Positions 41,774 through 49,805 of a stretch of 57,238 nt of DNA are shown in pieces. Where the stretch lies: contig DTSE01000383.1 of the NCBI GenBank assembly GCA_012965515.1, positions 1 to 57,238 on the forward strand, read 5' to 3'. Source of the DNA: Candidatus Melainabacteria bacterium (lineage in GTDB: Bacteria > Cyanobacteriota > Vampirovibrionia > Obscuribacterales > Obscuribacteraceae). The notes under the pieces were generated by a model, which worked only from the letters and a program-made list of their open reading frames with translations, did not search any database and was not told the origin of the DNA. Within the stretch, counting starts at the first letter, position 1, and every line of letters begins with the position of its first letter. Both the position numbers and the translations under genes were made by a program.

Positions 41774-43894
41774 CTACAAACCTTCTCCTTTCCAATCGAA
41801 ATCCAGGCAGTACGGCGGAGTATTGCTTTCCGGACTGCCTGCAAATAGTTTGATTTTGGGTAAAGCCTTTCTCAGCGTCATGACTGCGCTCTTCGAAGTC
41901 ATGCTTGCTGAAATTCCCAGCTCTTTCAGTTTTGGAAACTGCTTCAACGAGTCAATGCAATTCATGTCTGCAGAAGTGCCGCAGAGATCGAGGTAGCGAA
42001 GGTCTTTTAGCTTGGTCAGATGTTTGACGCCTTCATTTGTGATGTTCATATTTTGAGCCACTGATAAAGCACGCATCGTGCGAGCTTTGCTTATCTGCTT
42101 AAGACTCTCGTCGGTAAGCCGGTCTCCATGCAGTGAAAGCTGGTAAATCCTCGGCATCTCTTCAATGCGCTCGAGGAAAGTTTCAATGTTCTGAATACCA
42201 CCAGCGTGTAGCGAGGTTAGTTTGGGCAGAAACTTCATGCCAGCCAGTCCATTGCCAGTGATGGTCGTCATGCTCACATTCAGATAGCTGACATTGGGCA
42301 GTGAATCAAGATATTTCAAGTCGGAGTCGTTAAAGTCGGAGAACTTGACGTTTAGCGCCTTCAAGCCCGTCAGATGCGTCAGACCGGCGAAGACTTTCGA
42401 GACTGCCATGTCGTTTCTGGACATGAAAACCAGCGCTAAATCGTTGGGAGCGAACTTCTTGAGCAAGAGGGGATTTTTTGCCAGCGCATCGTAAGTTGGG
42501 TTGAACCCAATTAGCTGATCGTAAGGAACACGCACCTCGCCAATGCAGTTGATTCCTGGTTTATCAGAAAAGAGAAAAGCGCCAATTGGAGTTTTTGGAA
42601 ATGCGAAAACTCTCTCTTTAGTAACGTGATCGATGCGCGAGAATGGCTTTTCATCAAGTGTTGGCGTGCTGACGCGCGGCTGTGACTCGATAATGATCGG
42701 ACGCTTTCTTGCTCTCTCGGCGTCCAGTTCTCCCTGCAACAACATGAAGCTCACGCCCATTCCGGCCAGGAATGCCACTGCACCAATAATGCCTTGTCCG
42801 ATTGGATTGCCAGCAAAAATCGATTTTTCCTTCGGAAAGTAAGCCGCTCTGTTACCGCTTCTCGCCCCGTCTGAAATGGTGCCTGAAGCAGCACTGTCGT
42901 ATTTGAGCTGGCTTTCCAGTTGAATGAGGTCTTGAGCCAGAAGACTGGCGTTTTGATAACGATTGCTTGGCTCCTTCTCCAGAAGTTTCGCCACGATGCG
43001 CTCGAGTTCGACAGGGAAATCGATTCCCAATGAAGCTTCTTTCAGTGACAGAGGAGGCTCCGATTGGTGCTTCATCATCGTCGCCAGGGCGCTTTCTCCG
43101 ATAAACGGTGGGGCGCCTGTAAGCGCTTCGTAGAACATGCAACCGAGCGAATACAAATCGCTGCGTGTATCAACGACTAAACCCATGCATTGTTCAGGAC
43201 TCATGAACAGCGGACTTCCGAAAATCTCGCCGGTTTTAGTCAAGGTTTGTTGATTGAACTCGTCAGCTCCGGTCAATTTGGCGATGCCAAAATCGACAAT
43301 CTTGACAATCTCCTCCTCAGCGCCATCTTTCTCAGATTTCACGACCATGATATTGCTTGACTTCAGGTCGCGATGGATGACGCCATTTTCGTGAGCGTAC
43401 GCAATTGCAAATGCGACTTGAATGAAAATCCGGATGCACCGCTTGACAGGCAGTCTGCCAAGCCTTTGAATTTCCTCGGCAAGGGTTGTCCCTTCCACGA
43501 AGTCCATTACGAAGTACGGTCGGCGACCAGGCATCAGACCGAAGTCATGGACTTTTATCAAACTGGGATGGTCGAGAATGTGGGCTGCTTTCGCTTCATT
43601 CTGGAAACGACGCCAGGTGTGATCTTTTGGCTGTTCCTTGTTGAGGCATTTCAGGGCAAAAACAGTGCCCAGGTGGACGTGCGTCACTCGAAACACACTG
43701 CCCACACCGCCGACGCCTACTAGTTCGACGACCTTGTACCTGTCCAGTACGACCGACCCGGGCTCCAGAACAACTGGGGTGATTGTTTCCTCAATCCAGG
43801 TGGAGCTGCCCGTGCCGCCAAAGTCTGAGCCGTTGGGCTTTTCGCCCTCCGACTTCTCCTCATTTCCCTGGTTTGTGGACGGTCTTTCAGTCAT
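41774..43894 (-). CDS. Receptor-like Ser/Thr protein kinase with C-terminal LRR-like domain, array member 5 (first transcribed)
   Basis: A 706-aa protein and the upstream end of the array. Kinase: glycine loop VGVGGVGSV (59-67), Lys82, HRDLKSSN with Asp176 (Ser replaces the usual Pro), DFG 201-203, SPLFMSPEQC. The catalytic set is intact. The membrane helix is near residues 372-392 (GIIGAVAFLAGMGVSFML). The ectodomain has RVFAFPKTPIGAFLF, an LRR run (LKALNVKFSDFNDSDL, VSYLNVSMTTITGNGL, MRALSVAQNMNITNEGVKHL, LRYLDLCGTSADM) and the shortest tail, FDWKGEG. ATG start at 43894. The operon promoter should lie in the 125 bp before it. Confidence 0.92.
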   Translation of the reverse strand: MTERPSTNQGNEEKSEGEKPNGSDFGGTGSSTWIEETITPVVLEPGSVVLDRYKVVELVGVGGVGSVFRVTHVHLGTVFALKCLNKEQPKDHTWRRFQNEAKAAHILDHPSLIKVHDFGLMPGRRPYFVMDFVEGTTLAEEIQRLGRLPVKRCIRIFIQVAFAIAYAHENGVIHRDLKSSNIMVVKSEKDGAEEEIVKIVDFGIAKLTGADEFNQQTLTKTGEIFGSPLFMSPEQCMGLVVDTRSDLYSLGCMFYEALTGAPPFIGESALATMMKHQSEPPLSLKEASLGIDFPVELERIVAKLLEKEPSNRYQNASLLAQDLIQLESQLKYDSAASGTISDGARSGNRAAYFPKEKSIFAGNPIGQGIIGAVAFLAGMGVSFMLLQGELDAERARKRPIIIESQPRVSTPTLDEKPFSRIDHVTKERVFAFPKTPIGAFLFSDKPGINCIGEVRVPYDQLIGFNPTYDALAKNPLLLKKFAPNDLALVFMSRNDMAVSKVFAGLTHLTGLKALNVKFSDFNDSDLKYLDSLPNVSYLNVSMTTITGNGLAGMKFLPKLTSLHAGGIQNIETFLERIEEMPRIYQLSLHGDRLTDESLKQISKARTMRALSVAQNMNITNEGVKHLTKLKDLRYLDLCGTSADMNCIDSLKQFPKLKELGISASMTSKSAVMTLRKALPKIKLFAGSPESNTPPYCLDFDWKGEGL

Positions 43895-44019
43895 TTCTGC
43901 AGGTTGAGATGTCCAATATCTTGTTCCACAAAGGATCAGGCTTATTACATACTCTTATGTCCGATAAGCGCCTAATTCCGAAAGGTAATTTCTGGACTGG
44001 TTGTCATTTAGGCGACTGC

Positions 44020-44790
44020 TTAATTGAGGTCTTCCATAATTTCGCGCAAGTCGTCGGTTTTGTCGCCGAAAGTGATGTCACTTTCGGTCGTCGTTTTGTA
44101 ACCGCCCGGGACGGCAAAAATATTTCGTTGAAACGGTTTCGACTTCGCGGTCATGGTATCAAGTGCGGTGACAACAACTTCCGAACGATTGTAGGCTAGA
44201 TCTTGACCAAACCTGTGTGGCTTGCCGAGTTTCACATACTTGAGCGGAATCCCGTCGGCCGGTTGCAGGTGAAACATTTGAAAAAGAAAATTGCGAATGT
44301 GAGGATCGACTTTGAAAGTTGTGTTGACGTAGTACGAACCAACTTTGCCGTGCTTTAGAGAGACAATTTTGCCGTCTTTCGATTTGAAAGGCAGAGCATA
44401 TGCCTTTGCTGGAAGCCCTTTGTACTCGGTTGAACTCTTCTCGACTACAAGAGGCCAATCAGTGGCGCCGTCAAAATATTCGATGTGCTTGGGACCATTG
44501 CGGATGAAATTGGCGTAAGTGAGCCGGGCGATTTTCTTTTTGCGCGGCTGAAAGACAGAAACATCCCAAGTTGGACCGGCAATCACAAAAGTGAGTCCAT
44601 TTTTTTGAGTAACTTTGGCAAATTTTTCAGCGATCTGCACTTCGATGTCACCCAAAGCCTTATGTCTCTGGTACAAGCAGAGCATCTCTTCGGCTTGTGC
44701 AGATTGAGCGGAAAGTACAAACAAATGAGAGGCGGCTATTCCCAGAAGGGTAGCAGCTCTTGGACTTCCGGCGATTTTACTGTAATCCAT
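44020..44790 (-). CDS. Exported protein of unknown function, distant paralogue of the gene at 8172-8975
   Basis: A 256-aa protein with a signal peptide (about residues 5-35, ending SAQSAQAEE). The mature part has alternating strands and no named domain. Order and spacing of blocks match the 8172-8975 protein: a TWDVSVF strand, GLPAKAYALPF, a basic middle, DGIPLKYVKLGKP, then IFAVPGGY and an acidic terminal helix (DDLREIMEDL). The start was set at the ATG at 44790, which has AGGTGA 5 nt upstream, rather than the GTG at 44799. It lies immediately upstream of the kinase array on the same strand, with 125 bp between. Function unknown; periplasmic location likely. Confidence 0.7.
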   Translation of the reverse strand: MDYSKIAGSPRAATLLGIAASHLFVLSAQSAQAEEMLCLYQRHKALGDIEVQIAEKFAKVTQKNGLTFVIAGPTWDVSVFQPRKKKIARLTYANFIRNGPKHIEYFDGATDWPLVVEKSSTEYKGLPAKAYALPFKSKDGKIVSLKHGKVGSYYVNTTFKVDPHIRNFLFQMFHLQPADGIPLKYVKLGKPHRFGQDLAYNRSEVVVTALDTMTAKSKPFQRNIFAVPGGYKTTTESDITFGDKTDDLREIMEDLN

Positions 44791-44920
44791 CCGGGTCACC
44801 TGATTGAAAGACTCAGACAGGATCTCTTTTCTATTTTTCCACGTGCAGCATTGTCAGTCTAAACGGTTTAGACAGCAGGGTATAAAGACGCTAACATTAG
44901 GAAAAGCCTGCGAGGGGTCA

Positions 44921-45760
44921 TTGCTTCAGGTGTTTATTTCAGGTATTTCGCTGGCGGTAGGCGTTTACGTAGCGCTTGCGCCGCGCATGGCTCGTCCCCT
45001 ATACCGGCAATTCTTGTTTCATCCCGATCCTTACCCGCACGATATCGATGCCGCACCGGTATTGGGAGGCATCCAGGGCGAGGATGTCTATTTTCAATCG
45101 CGTCGCGGACATCGTTTGCACGGTTGGGTATACGAAAAACCAGGAAACAACGACTGGATGCTGGTCAGTCATGGCAATGCAGGCAATATCGCCAATCGGA
45201 TGGAACTGGTTAGTCTTTTGCTGCGTGCCGGTGTTTCAGTGTTTATCTACGACTATCAAGGTTACGGGCAAAGCGAAGGAAAACCGGATATTCCAGATAT
45301 CTGCTTTGACGGCGAGGCTGCCTATGATTTCCTTGTCACACACAAGAACGCCAGGCAAGAAGACATTATTCTCTACGGTGAATCACTGGGTGCGTCGGTT
45401 GCCGGATACATATCAAGAGTTAGGCGCTCCAAGGCCCTGATTTTGCAATCCGGCTTTGCGTCATTAGAACGCATTGCGCGCGAGTCACTGCCGATTTTGC
45501 GGATCTATCCCGATTTTCTTTTCCCTCAGTCATTTTTGAACAACACAGCCGTTTTACAGCAACCTCATCCGCCGGTGTTGATTGCTCACGGTTTGAATGA
45601 TGCGGTGATCGCCTTTGATCATGCAGACCATCTGTTCAAGACAGCAGTCGGCAAGAAGATTTTGTTGGAACTACCGGAGAGCGCGCACAGCGATATCACC
45701 ATCAGTGCGCCGGACAAATTTCAGTCGGCGATTATGGAATTTCTTTCCGGTCTTTCGTAG
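44921..45760 (+). CDS. Membrane-anchored alpha/beta hydrolase (BEM46/ABHD-like)
   Basis: About 279 aa. An N-terminal hydrophobic helix (LQVFISGISLAVGVYVAL) anchors it. The catalytic domain has VSHGNAGNIANR (oxyanion loop), YDYQGYGQSEGKP, the nucleophile in ILYGESLGASVAG, an acid in HGLNDAVIAFDHA and His in ESAHSD. This is the BEM46/ABHD13-type arrangement of serine hydrolases, often esterases or lipases. The start is uncertain: TTG at 44921 follows GAGGGG, while an in-frame ATG at 44804 would add 39 residues that look non-coding. It is divergent from the exported-protein gene and convergent with aconitase. Confidence 0.85.
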   Translation: MLQVFISGISLAVGVYVALAPRMARPLYRQFLFHPDPYPHDIDAAPVLGGIQGEDVYFQSRRGHRLHGWVYEKPGNNDWMLVSHGNAGNIANRMELVSLLLRAGVSVFIYDYQGYGQSEGKPDIPDICFDGEAAYDFLVTHKNARQEDIILYGESLGASVAGYISRVRRSKALILQSGFASLERIARESLPILRIYPDFLFPQSFLNNTAVLQQPHPPVLIAHGLNDAVIAFDHADHLFKTAVGKKILLELPESAHSDITISAPDKFQSAIMEFLSGLS

Positions 45761-45772
45761 GTGAAGAGCCGC

Positions 45773-48061
45773 TTATTTAGCTGAACTGACGCCTTCTCGA
45801 CGCTGGCGAATCAAGTTGAGGGCCGAACCGGCTTTGAACCATCCGATCTGTTCTTCAGTCATCGTGTGTTTCAGTTCGATCTTATCCTCGCTGCCGTCAG
45901 CGTGACGGATCCTCATTTCTACATTCTTTCCGGGAGCCAATTTCAACAGGTCGACAATGCTGACTCGATCGGTCTCAGCGATCTTGTCGTAATCTTCTGG
46001 CTTAGCGAAGGTAAACGGCAAGATGCCCTGCTTCTTCAAATTGGTTTCGTGAATACGGGCGAAGCTCTTCACTACGACCGCTTTGCAGTTGAGGAAGCGC
46101 GGCGACATGGCAGCATGTTCGCGGCTGGAGCCTTCACCGTAGTTTTGATCTCCGACTGCAATCCAGCCGAGTCCTTCCGACTTGTAGTGGCGAGCAACGG
46201 CTTGATATGCCTTTCTCTCTCCGTTGAGAACATCCAATCCGATGCCGACATCATTAGTGAATGCATTTGTTGCACCACTGAACATGTTGTCGCTGATCTT
46301 GTCGAGGTGACCTCTATAACGGAGCCATGGACCAGCAGCAGAAATGTGGTCCGTGGTGCACTTGCCCAGGGCTTTCATCAAGATCGGCAGATTCTCGTAG
46401 TCTTTGCCGTCCCATGCTTCAAATGGTTCAAGCAACTGAAGTCTTTGGGAATCGGGTTTTACGTCGACAACAACTTTGTCTCCATCTTTTGCCGGTGGGA
46501 TAAAGCCGTCTTCGTCGGCAATGAAGCCTTGCTCAGGCAATTCCAGGGCGGTCGGCGGATTGAGTTTGAATTCCTTGCCGTCTGCGCCTTTCAAAGTATC
46601 AGTCAATGGGTTGAACTTGAGCGAACCGGATAAGGCCAGCGCCGTGACAATTTCCGGACTGCCGATGAATGCGAGAGTCTCCGCATTGCCATCATTTCTC
46701 TTTTGGAAATTTCTATTGAAAGAAGTAATGATCGAGTTTCTCTCACCTGGTGTGATGTCTTCTCTCTTCCATTGTCCGATGCACGGTCCACAAGCATTTG
46801 CTAGAACGGTGCCGCCGATGGTTTCCAAAGTTTTCAATTGACCATCGCGTCCGATTGTTTTGTAAATCTGTTCGGAGCCAGGTGAGATGAGAAAACCGAT
46901 GTCCGCTTTGACACCGTGTTCACCGGCTTGATTAGCCACATGAGCGGCTCTGCCCATGTCTTCGTAAGAAGAATTGGTGCAACTTCCGATCAATGCATAT
47001 TTCAAGTGCTCGGGATAACCCTTCTCGTCGACTTCTTTGGCAAGCGCAGAGATCGGTCTGGCCAAGTCGGGAGTATGAGGTCCGACCACATATGGTTCGA
47101 GAGTGTCGAGATCGATTTCAACGATTTGATCGAAATAGTTCTTGTAGTCTTTTTCAACTTCCGGATCTGCTACCAGATGCTCGCGGAACTGCTCGGCAAG
47201 CGCCGCAATGTCTTCGCGCTTTGTAGCGCGCAAATACTTTGCCATGCGATCGTCGAATGGAAAGATCGAAGTGGTGGCACCTAGTTCTGCGCCCATATTC
47301 GTGATGGTGCCTTTTCCGGTGCAGCTAATCGACTCGGTGCCGGGTCCGAAGTATTCAATGATGGCGCCGGTTCCGCCTGCTACTGTCAAAATACCCGCCA
47401 GTTTCAAAATTACGTCTTTGGGTGCAGTCCAGCCGTTCAATTTACCTGTCAGGCGAACACCGATTAGCTTGGGCCATCTGACACCCCATGGTTCACCGGC
47501 CATGACATCGACTGCGTCTGCGCCGCCTACGCCGATAGCGATCATTCCTAGTCCGCCGGCATTTGGAGTATGCGAGTCAGTACCGATCATCATGCCGCCG
47601 GGAAATGCGTAATTTTCCAAAACGACCTGATGGATAATCCCCGAGCCTGGCTTCCAGAAACCAATTCCGTGCTTCTCAGCTGCCGTGCGCAGGAAATTGT
47701 AGACTTCATTGTTTTCGCTGAGCGCTTGCTCCATGTCTTTCTCTGCGCCGACTCTGGCTAGAATCAAGTGGTCGCAGTGAATAGTCGATGGCACAGCTAC
47801 TGTTTTCAGCTTGGCTTGCATGAACTGCAAAACTGCCATTTGGGCAGTCGCGTCTTGCATGGCCACACGGTCCGGACGCAAAAGCGCATAACTTTCCCCA
47901 CGTTTGGGATGTTTCTCACTGCCATCCCAGTGGTCAAGGTGAGCTGTAAGAATCTTCTCCGCCAGGGTCAAGCCGCGTCCGAAGCGCTTGCGAGCCTCAT
48001 TGTGCTTCTCAGGCAATGACTCGTAGATCTTCTTGATGTCGTTGGCGCTAAGTTCAGTCAT
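45773..48061 (-). CDS. acn: Aconitate hydratase, mitochondrial type
   Basis: A 762-aa TCA-cycle enzyme that isomerises citrate and isocitrate. It has the three [4Fe-4S] ligand cysteines in the [12 protein letters not shown] and [11 protein letters not shown] blocks. The substrate-binding signature [10 protein letters not shown] sits in the swivelling C-terminal domain, and HQVVLE / [11 protein letters not shown] early on. Length and motifs resemble eukaryotic mitochondrial aconitase rather than the ~890-aa AcnA. The start was moved from 48082 to the ATG at 48061, which has GAGGG 7-8 nt upstream. With sdhCAB it argues for an oxidative TCA cycle. It is monocistronic here. Confidence 0.95.
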   Translation of the reverse strand: MTELSANDIKKIYESLPEKHNEARKRFGRGLTLAEKILTAHLDHWDGSEKHPKRGESYALLRPDRVAMQDATAQMAVLQFMQAKLKTVAVPSTIHCDHLILARVGAEKDMEQALSENNEVYNFLRTAAEKHGIGFWKPGSGIIHQVVLENYAFPGGMMIGTDSHTPNAGGLGMIAIGVGGADAVDVMAGEPWGVRWPKLIGVRLTGKLNGWTAPKDVILKLAGILTVAGGTGAIIEYFGPGTESISCTGKGTITNMGAELGATTSIFPFDDRMAKYLRATKREDIAALAEQFREHLVADPEVEKDYKNYFDQIVEIDLDTLEPYVVGPHTPDLARPISALAKEVDEKGYPEHLKYALIGSCTNSSYEDMGRAAHVANQAGEHGVKADIGFLISPGSEQIYKTIGRDGQLKTLETIGGTVLANACGPCIGQWKREDITPGERNSIITSFNRNFQKRNDGNAETLAFIGSPEIVTALALSGSLKFNPLTDTLKGADGKEFKLNPPTALELPEQGFIADEDGFIPPAKDGDKVVVDVKPDSQRLQLLEPFEAWDGKDYENLPILMKALGKCTTDHISAAGPWLRYRGHLDKISDNMFSGATNAFTNDVGIGLDVLNGERKAYQAVARHYKSEGLGWIAVGDQNYGEGSSREHAAMSPRFLNCKAVVVKSFARIHETNLKKQGILPFTFAKPEDYDKIAETDRVSIVDLLKLAPGKNVEMRIRHADGSEDKIELKHTMTEEQIGWFKAGSALNLIRQRREGVSSAK

Positions 48062-48160
48062 CGGCGTGCCCTCTTCATTCAATATGTGGATATATTGATC
48101 ATACTGTAAACAGTGGCTCCAGCGCCCAAAATTTAGGGTTATTGCGCATTTCTAAAATTT

Positions 48161-48191
48161 GGGAGGCTGGTCTTGAAAACACCAGCCTCCC
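48161..48191 (-). terminator. Strong hairpin terminator of the SESGG-repeat gene
   Basis: Perfect 11-bp stem GGGAGGCTGGT / ACCAGCCTCCC with a 9-nt loop, 41 bp after the stop at 48233 in minus-strand direction. The minus strand continues with AAATTTTAG, a short T tract. Confidence 0.75.
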
Positions 48192-48232
48192 GTCTTCCAT
48201 GTAATAAAGACTACCGAAACCCTGATCAGGAC

Positions 48233-48640
48233 TTAGTAGTTTCGGATTTCTACGCCAGGTCCACCTGATTCGCTTTCGTTGCCCGCGTTGCTGGCGCCGC
48301 CCGATTCACTTTCGGCTGCGCTGTTTCCTGGTCCACCTGCTTCAGACGAAGAGCCGGCATTGCGAGCGCCGCCTGTTTCGGTTTCATTCCCCTGGTCGGT
48401 GGGTCCGCCCGATTCCGTTTCTTGCTCGCCGCCGTAGACCCCACCTGACTCCGATTCCCCGCCGCCGAAAAATACGCCGCCCGATTCCGACTCGAGTTGC
48501 GTCATCTTCACCGGTGAGTGAACTGGAAGAGTGGTTTGACCGAAGCTGTTGTCAAATGCTTTGGCGGACGGGCTGTAGGTCAAGATAAGAGCGGCGGCTG
48601 CAGAAAATGCATAGGCCGGATACTCATTTGCTTTCAACAT
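48233..48640 (-). CDS. Exported acidic protein with tandem ESESGG repeats
   Basis: A 135-aa protein. Residues about 1-28 are a signal peptide (YAFSAAAALILTYSPSAKA). A short spacer leads to seven degenerate repeats of 11-13 residues built on [ES]-[ST]-E-[ST/A]-G-G plus a small spacer (GVFFGGG, GVYGG, GPTDQGN, GARNAG, GPGNSA). The mature part is almost only Glu, Ser, Gly, Asn, Thr and Ala, so it is probably disordered, very acidic and possibly metal- or surface-binding. There are no cysteines. It lies 33 bp after the TPR gene on the same strand. I know no named family for it. Confidence 0.7.
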   Translation of the reverse strand: MLKANEYPAYAFSAAAALILTYSPSAKAFDNSFGQTTLPVHSPVKMTQLESESGGVFFGGGESESGGVYGGEQETESGGPTDQGNETETGGARNAGSSSEAGGPGNSAAESESGGASNAGNESESGGPGVEIRNY

Positions 48641-48673
48641 CTCTTTTTCCTCAATTTGAAAAACTTGTTGTGC

Positions 48674-49528
48674 CTATCTGGGGTCTGCGACTTTTGTGGA
48701 CGAAGGCTTGAAACCCATCTTCGATGCTGTTTCGGAGTCGCTCTTCGCTTGTTTCTCGTTGCCCAGAGTCTTGTAGCTCAGTCCGCGATGATGGTAGACA
48801 TGCGCCAATTTACCGTTGTACTTCAAGGCTTTCGAGAAATCATCGACTGCTTTGTCGTGATACCCCTGCTTAGCTAATGATCTTCCTCTGTTGACATAGG
48901 CTGCTGAGAGCTTCGGATTGATCTGCAGTGCCAGGGTTGCAGCATCTGCAGCATCGTTGTGATTGCCCTGCATGTGCAGAGCGTGAGACTTGTTGATCAA
49001 AGCTAATGCACGTGCGTGCGGAGACTTCATTTGCGCTGCTTTGTCGGCATCGGCAATCGCCTTGTCATACTGTTTCAATCCGTTGTACGCATGTGCTCGA
49101 TTTACGTAAGCCATGGCGATATTTCCATCGAGTTCAATTGCCCGATTGAGATCCTCAAGAGCTGCTTTGTAATTGCCTGTTTTGTTGTAGGCCCATCCGC
49201 GATTCACATATGCGGACGCAGATTTGGCATCTAATTGGATCGCTTTGCCGGCATCTTCGATAGCGGCGCTGTAGCGTCCCAGGCGATCATTCACTAGCGA
49301 GCGATCGACGTAAGCCTTTGCATTGTTTGCGTTTGCCTTAATAGCTTCATCAAGCTTGCTGCGTGCGTCTTTATACTTGTCCTTTTTCATCAGGTTTTCT
49401 GCGTTTTTTAAAGCCTCCGCAGAAGGGTCTGCTGATGGTGCAGAAAGACCAGCTGTCGTTGCTAAGGCAGCAATCGATAACGCGGAAAGAAACGAGCGAG
49501 CATATAGCGAGCCACTCGGTGATTTCAT
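48674..49528 (-). CDS. Exported TPR-repeat protein
   Basis: A 284-aa protein. The start was moved to the ATG at 49528, which has AGGAGGA 8 nt upstream and begins a signal peptide (SFLSALSIAALATTAGLSA). The rest is a tandem array of about six tetratricopeptide repeats with A.AYVNRG.AY...G.Y..A..D...AI.LD spacing, ending in a charged tail. TPRs bind peptides or partner proteins; here the location would be periplasmic. It is the likely first gene of an operon with the SESGG-repeat protein 33 bp downstream, making that protein a candidate partner (inference). Confidence 0.85.
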   Translation of the reverse strand: MKSPSGSLYARSFLSALSIAALATTAGLSAPSADPSAEALKNAENLMKKDKYKDARSKLDEAIKANANNAKAYVDRSLVNDRLGRYSAAIEDAGKAIQLDAKSASAYVNRGWAYNKTGNYKAALEDLNRAIELDGNIAMAYVNRAHAYNGLKQYDKAIADADKAAQMKSPHARALALINKSHALHMQGNHNDAADAATLALQINPKLSAAYVNRGRSLAKQGYHDKAVDDFSKALKYNGKLAHVYHHRGLSYKTLGNEKQAKSDSETASKMGFKPSSTKVADPR

Positions 49529-49805
49529 CTTGAAAATCCTCCTAAGCCTGATGTCTTGCGGGACTTCGATCTCATTTGTCAGAACACCGTGTCTAAAACA
49601 ACGAGTTCGATTACCTGCAAGTGAAGTTAACATTGCGGTTAATCCCACAATATTCTGGCAGGCGCAATGCGCATTTATGGAATGTTTAATTGCTGCTTAT
49701 CAATTCTTATCCCACCTCCGGCCGCCTGAAATTCCCAGCCAGACTTACAGTGTATGGTTTTCATGTGGGGGAAATGTGAGGAACTTGTTGATTGCAATCG
49801 TTCAA

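Noticed and set aside
32807..43894. Direct repeats across the kinase array considered as a mobile or recombination repeat
   Set aside because: The repetition is explained by paralogous coding sequence. No transposase, terminal inverted repeats or target duplications are visible.
45866..46633. 255-aa plus-strand ORF inside aconitase
   Set aside because: Antisense shadow of a highly conserved enzyme, with no ribosome site or known motif.
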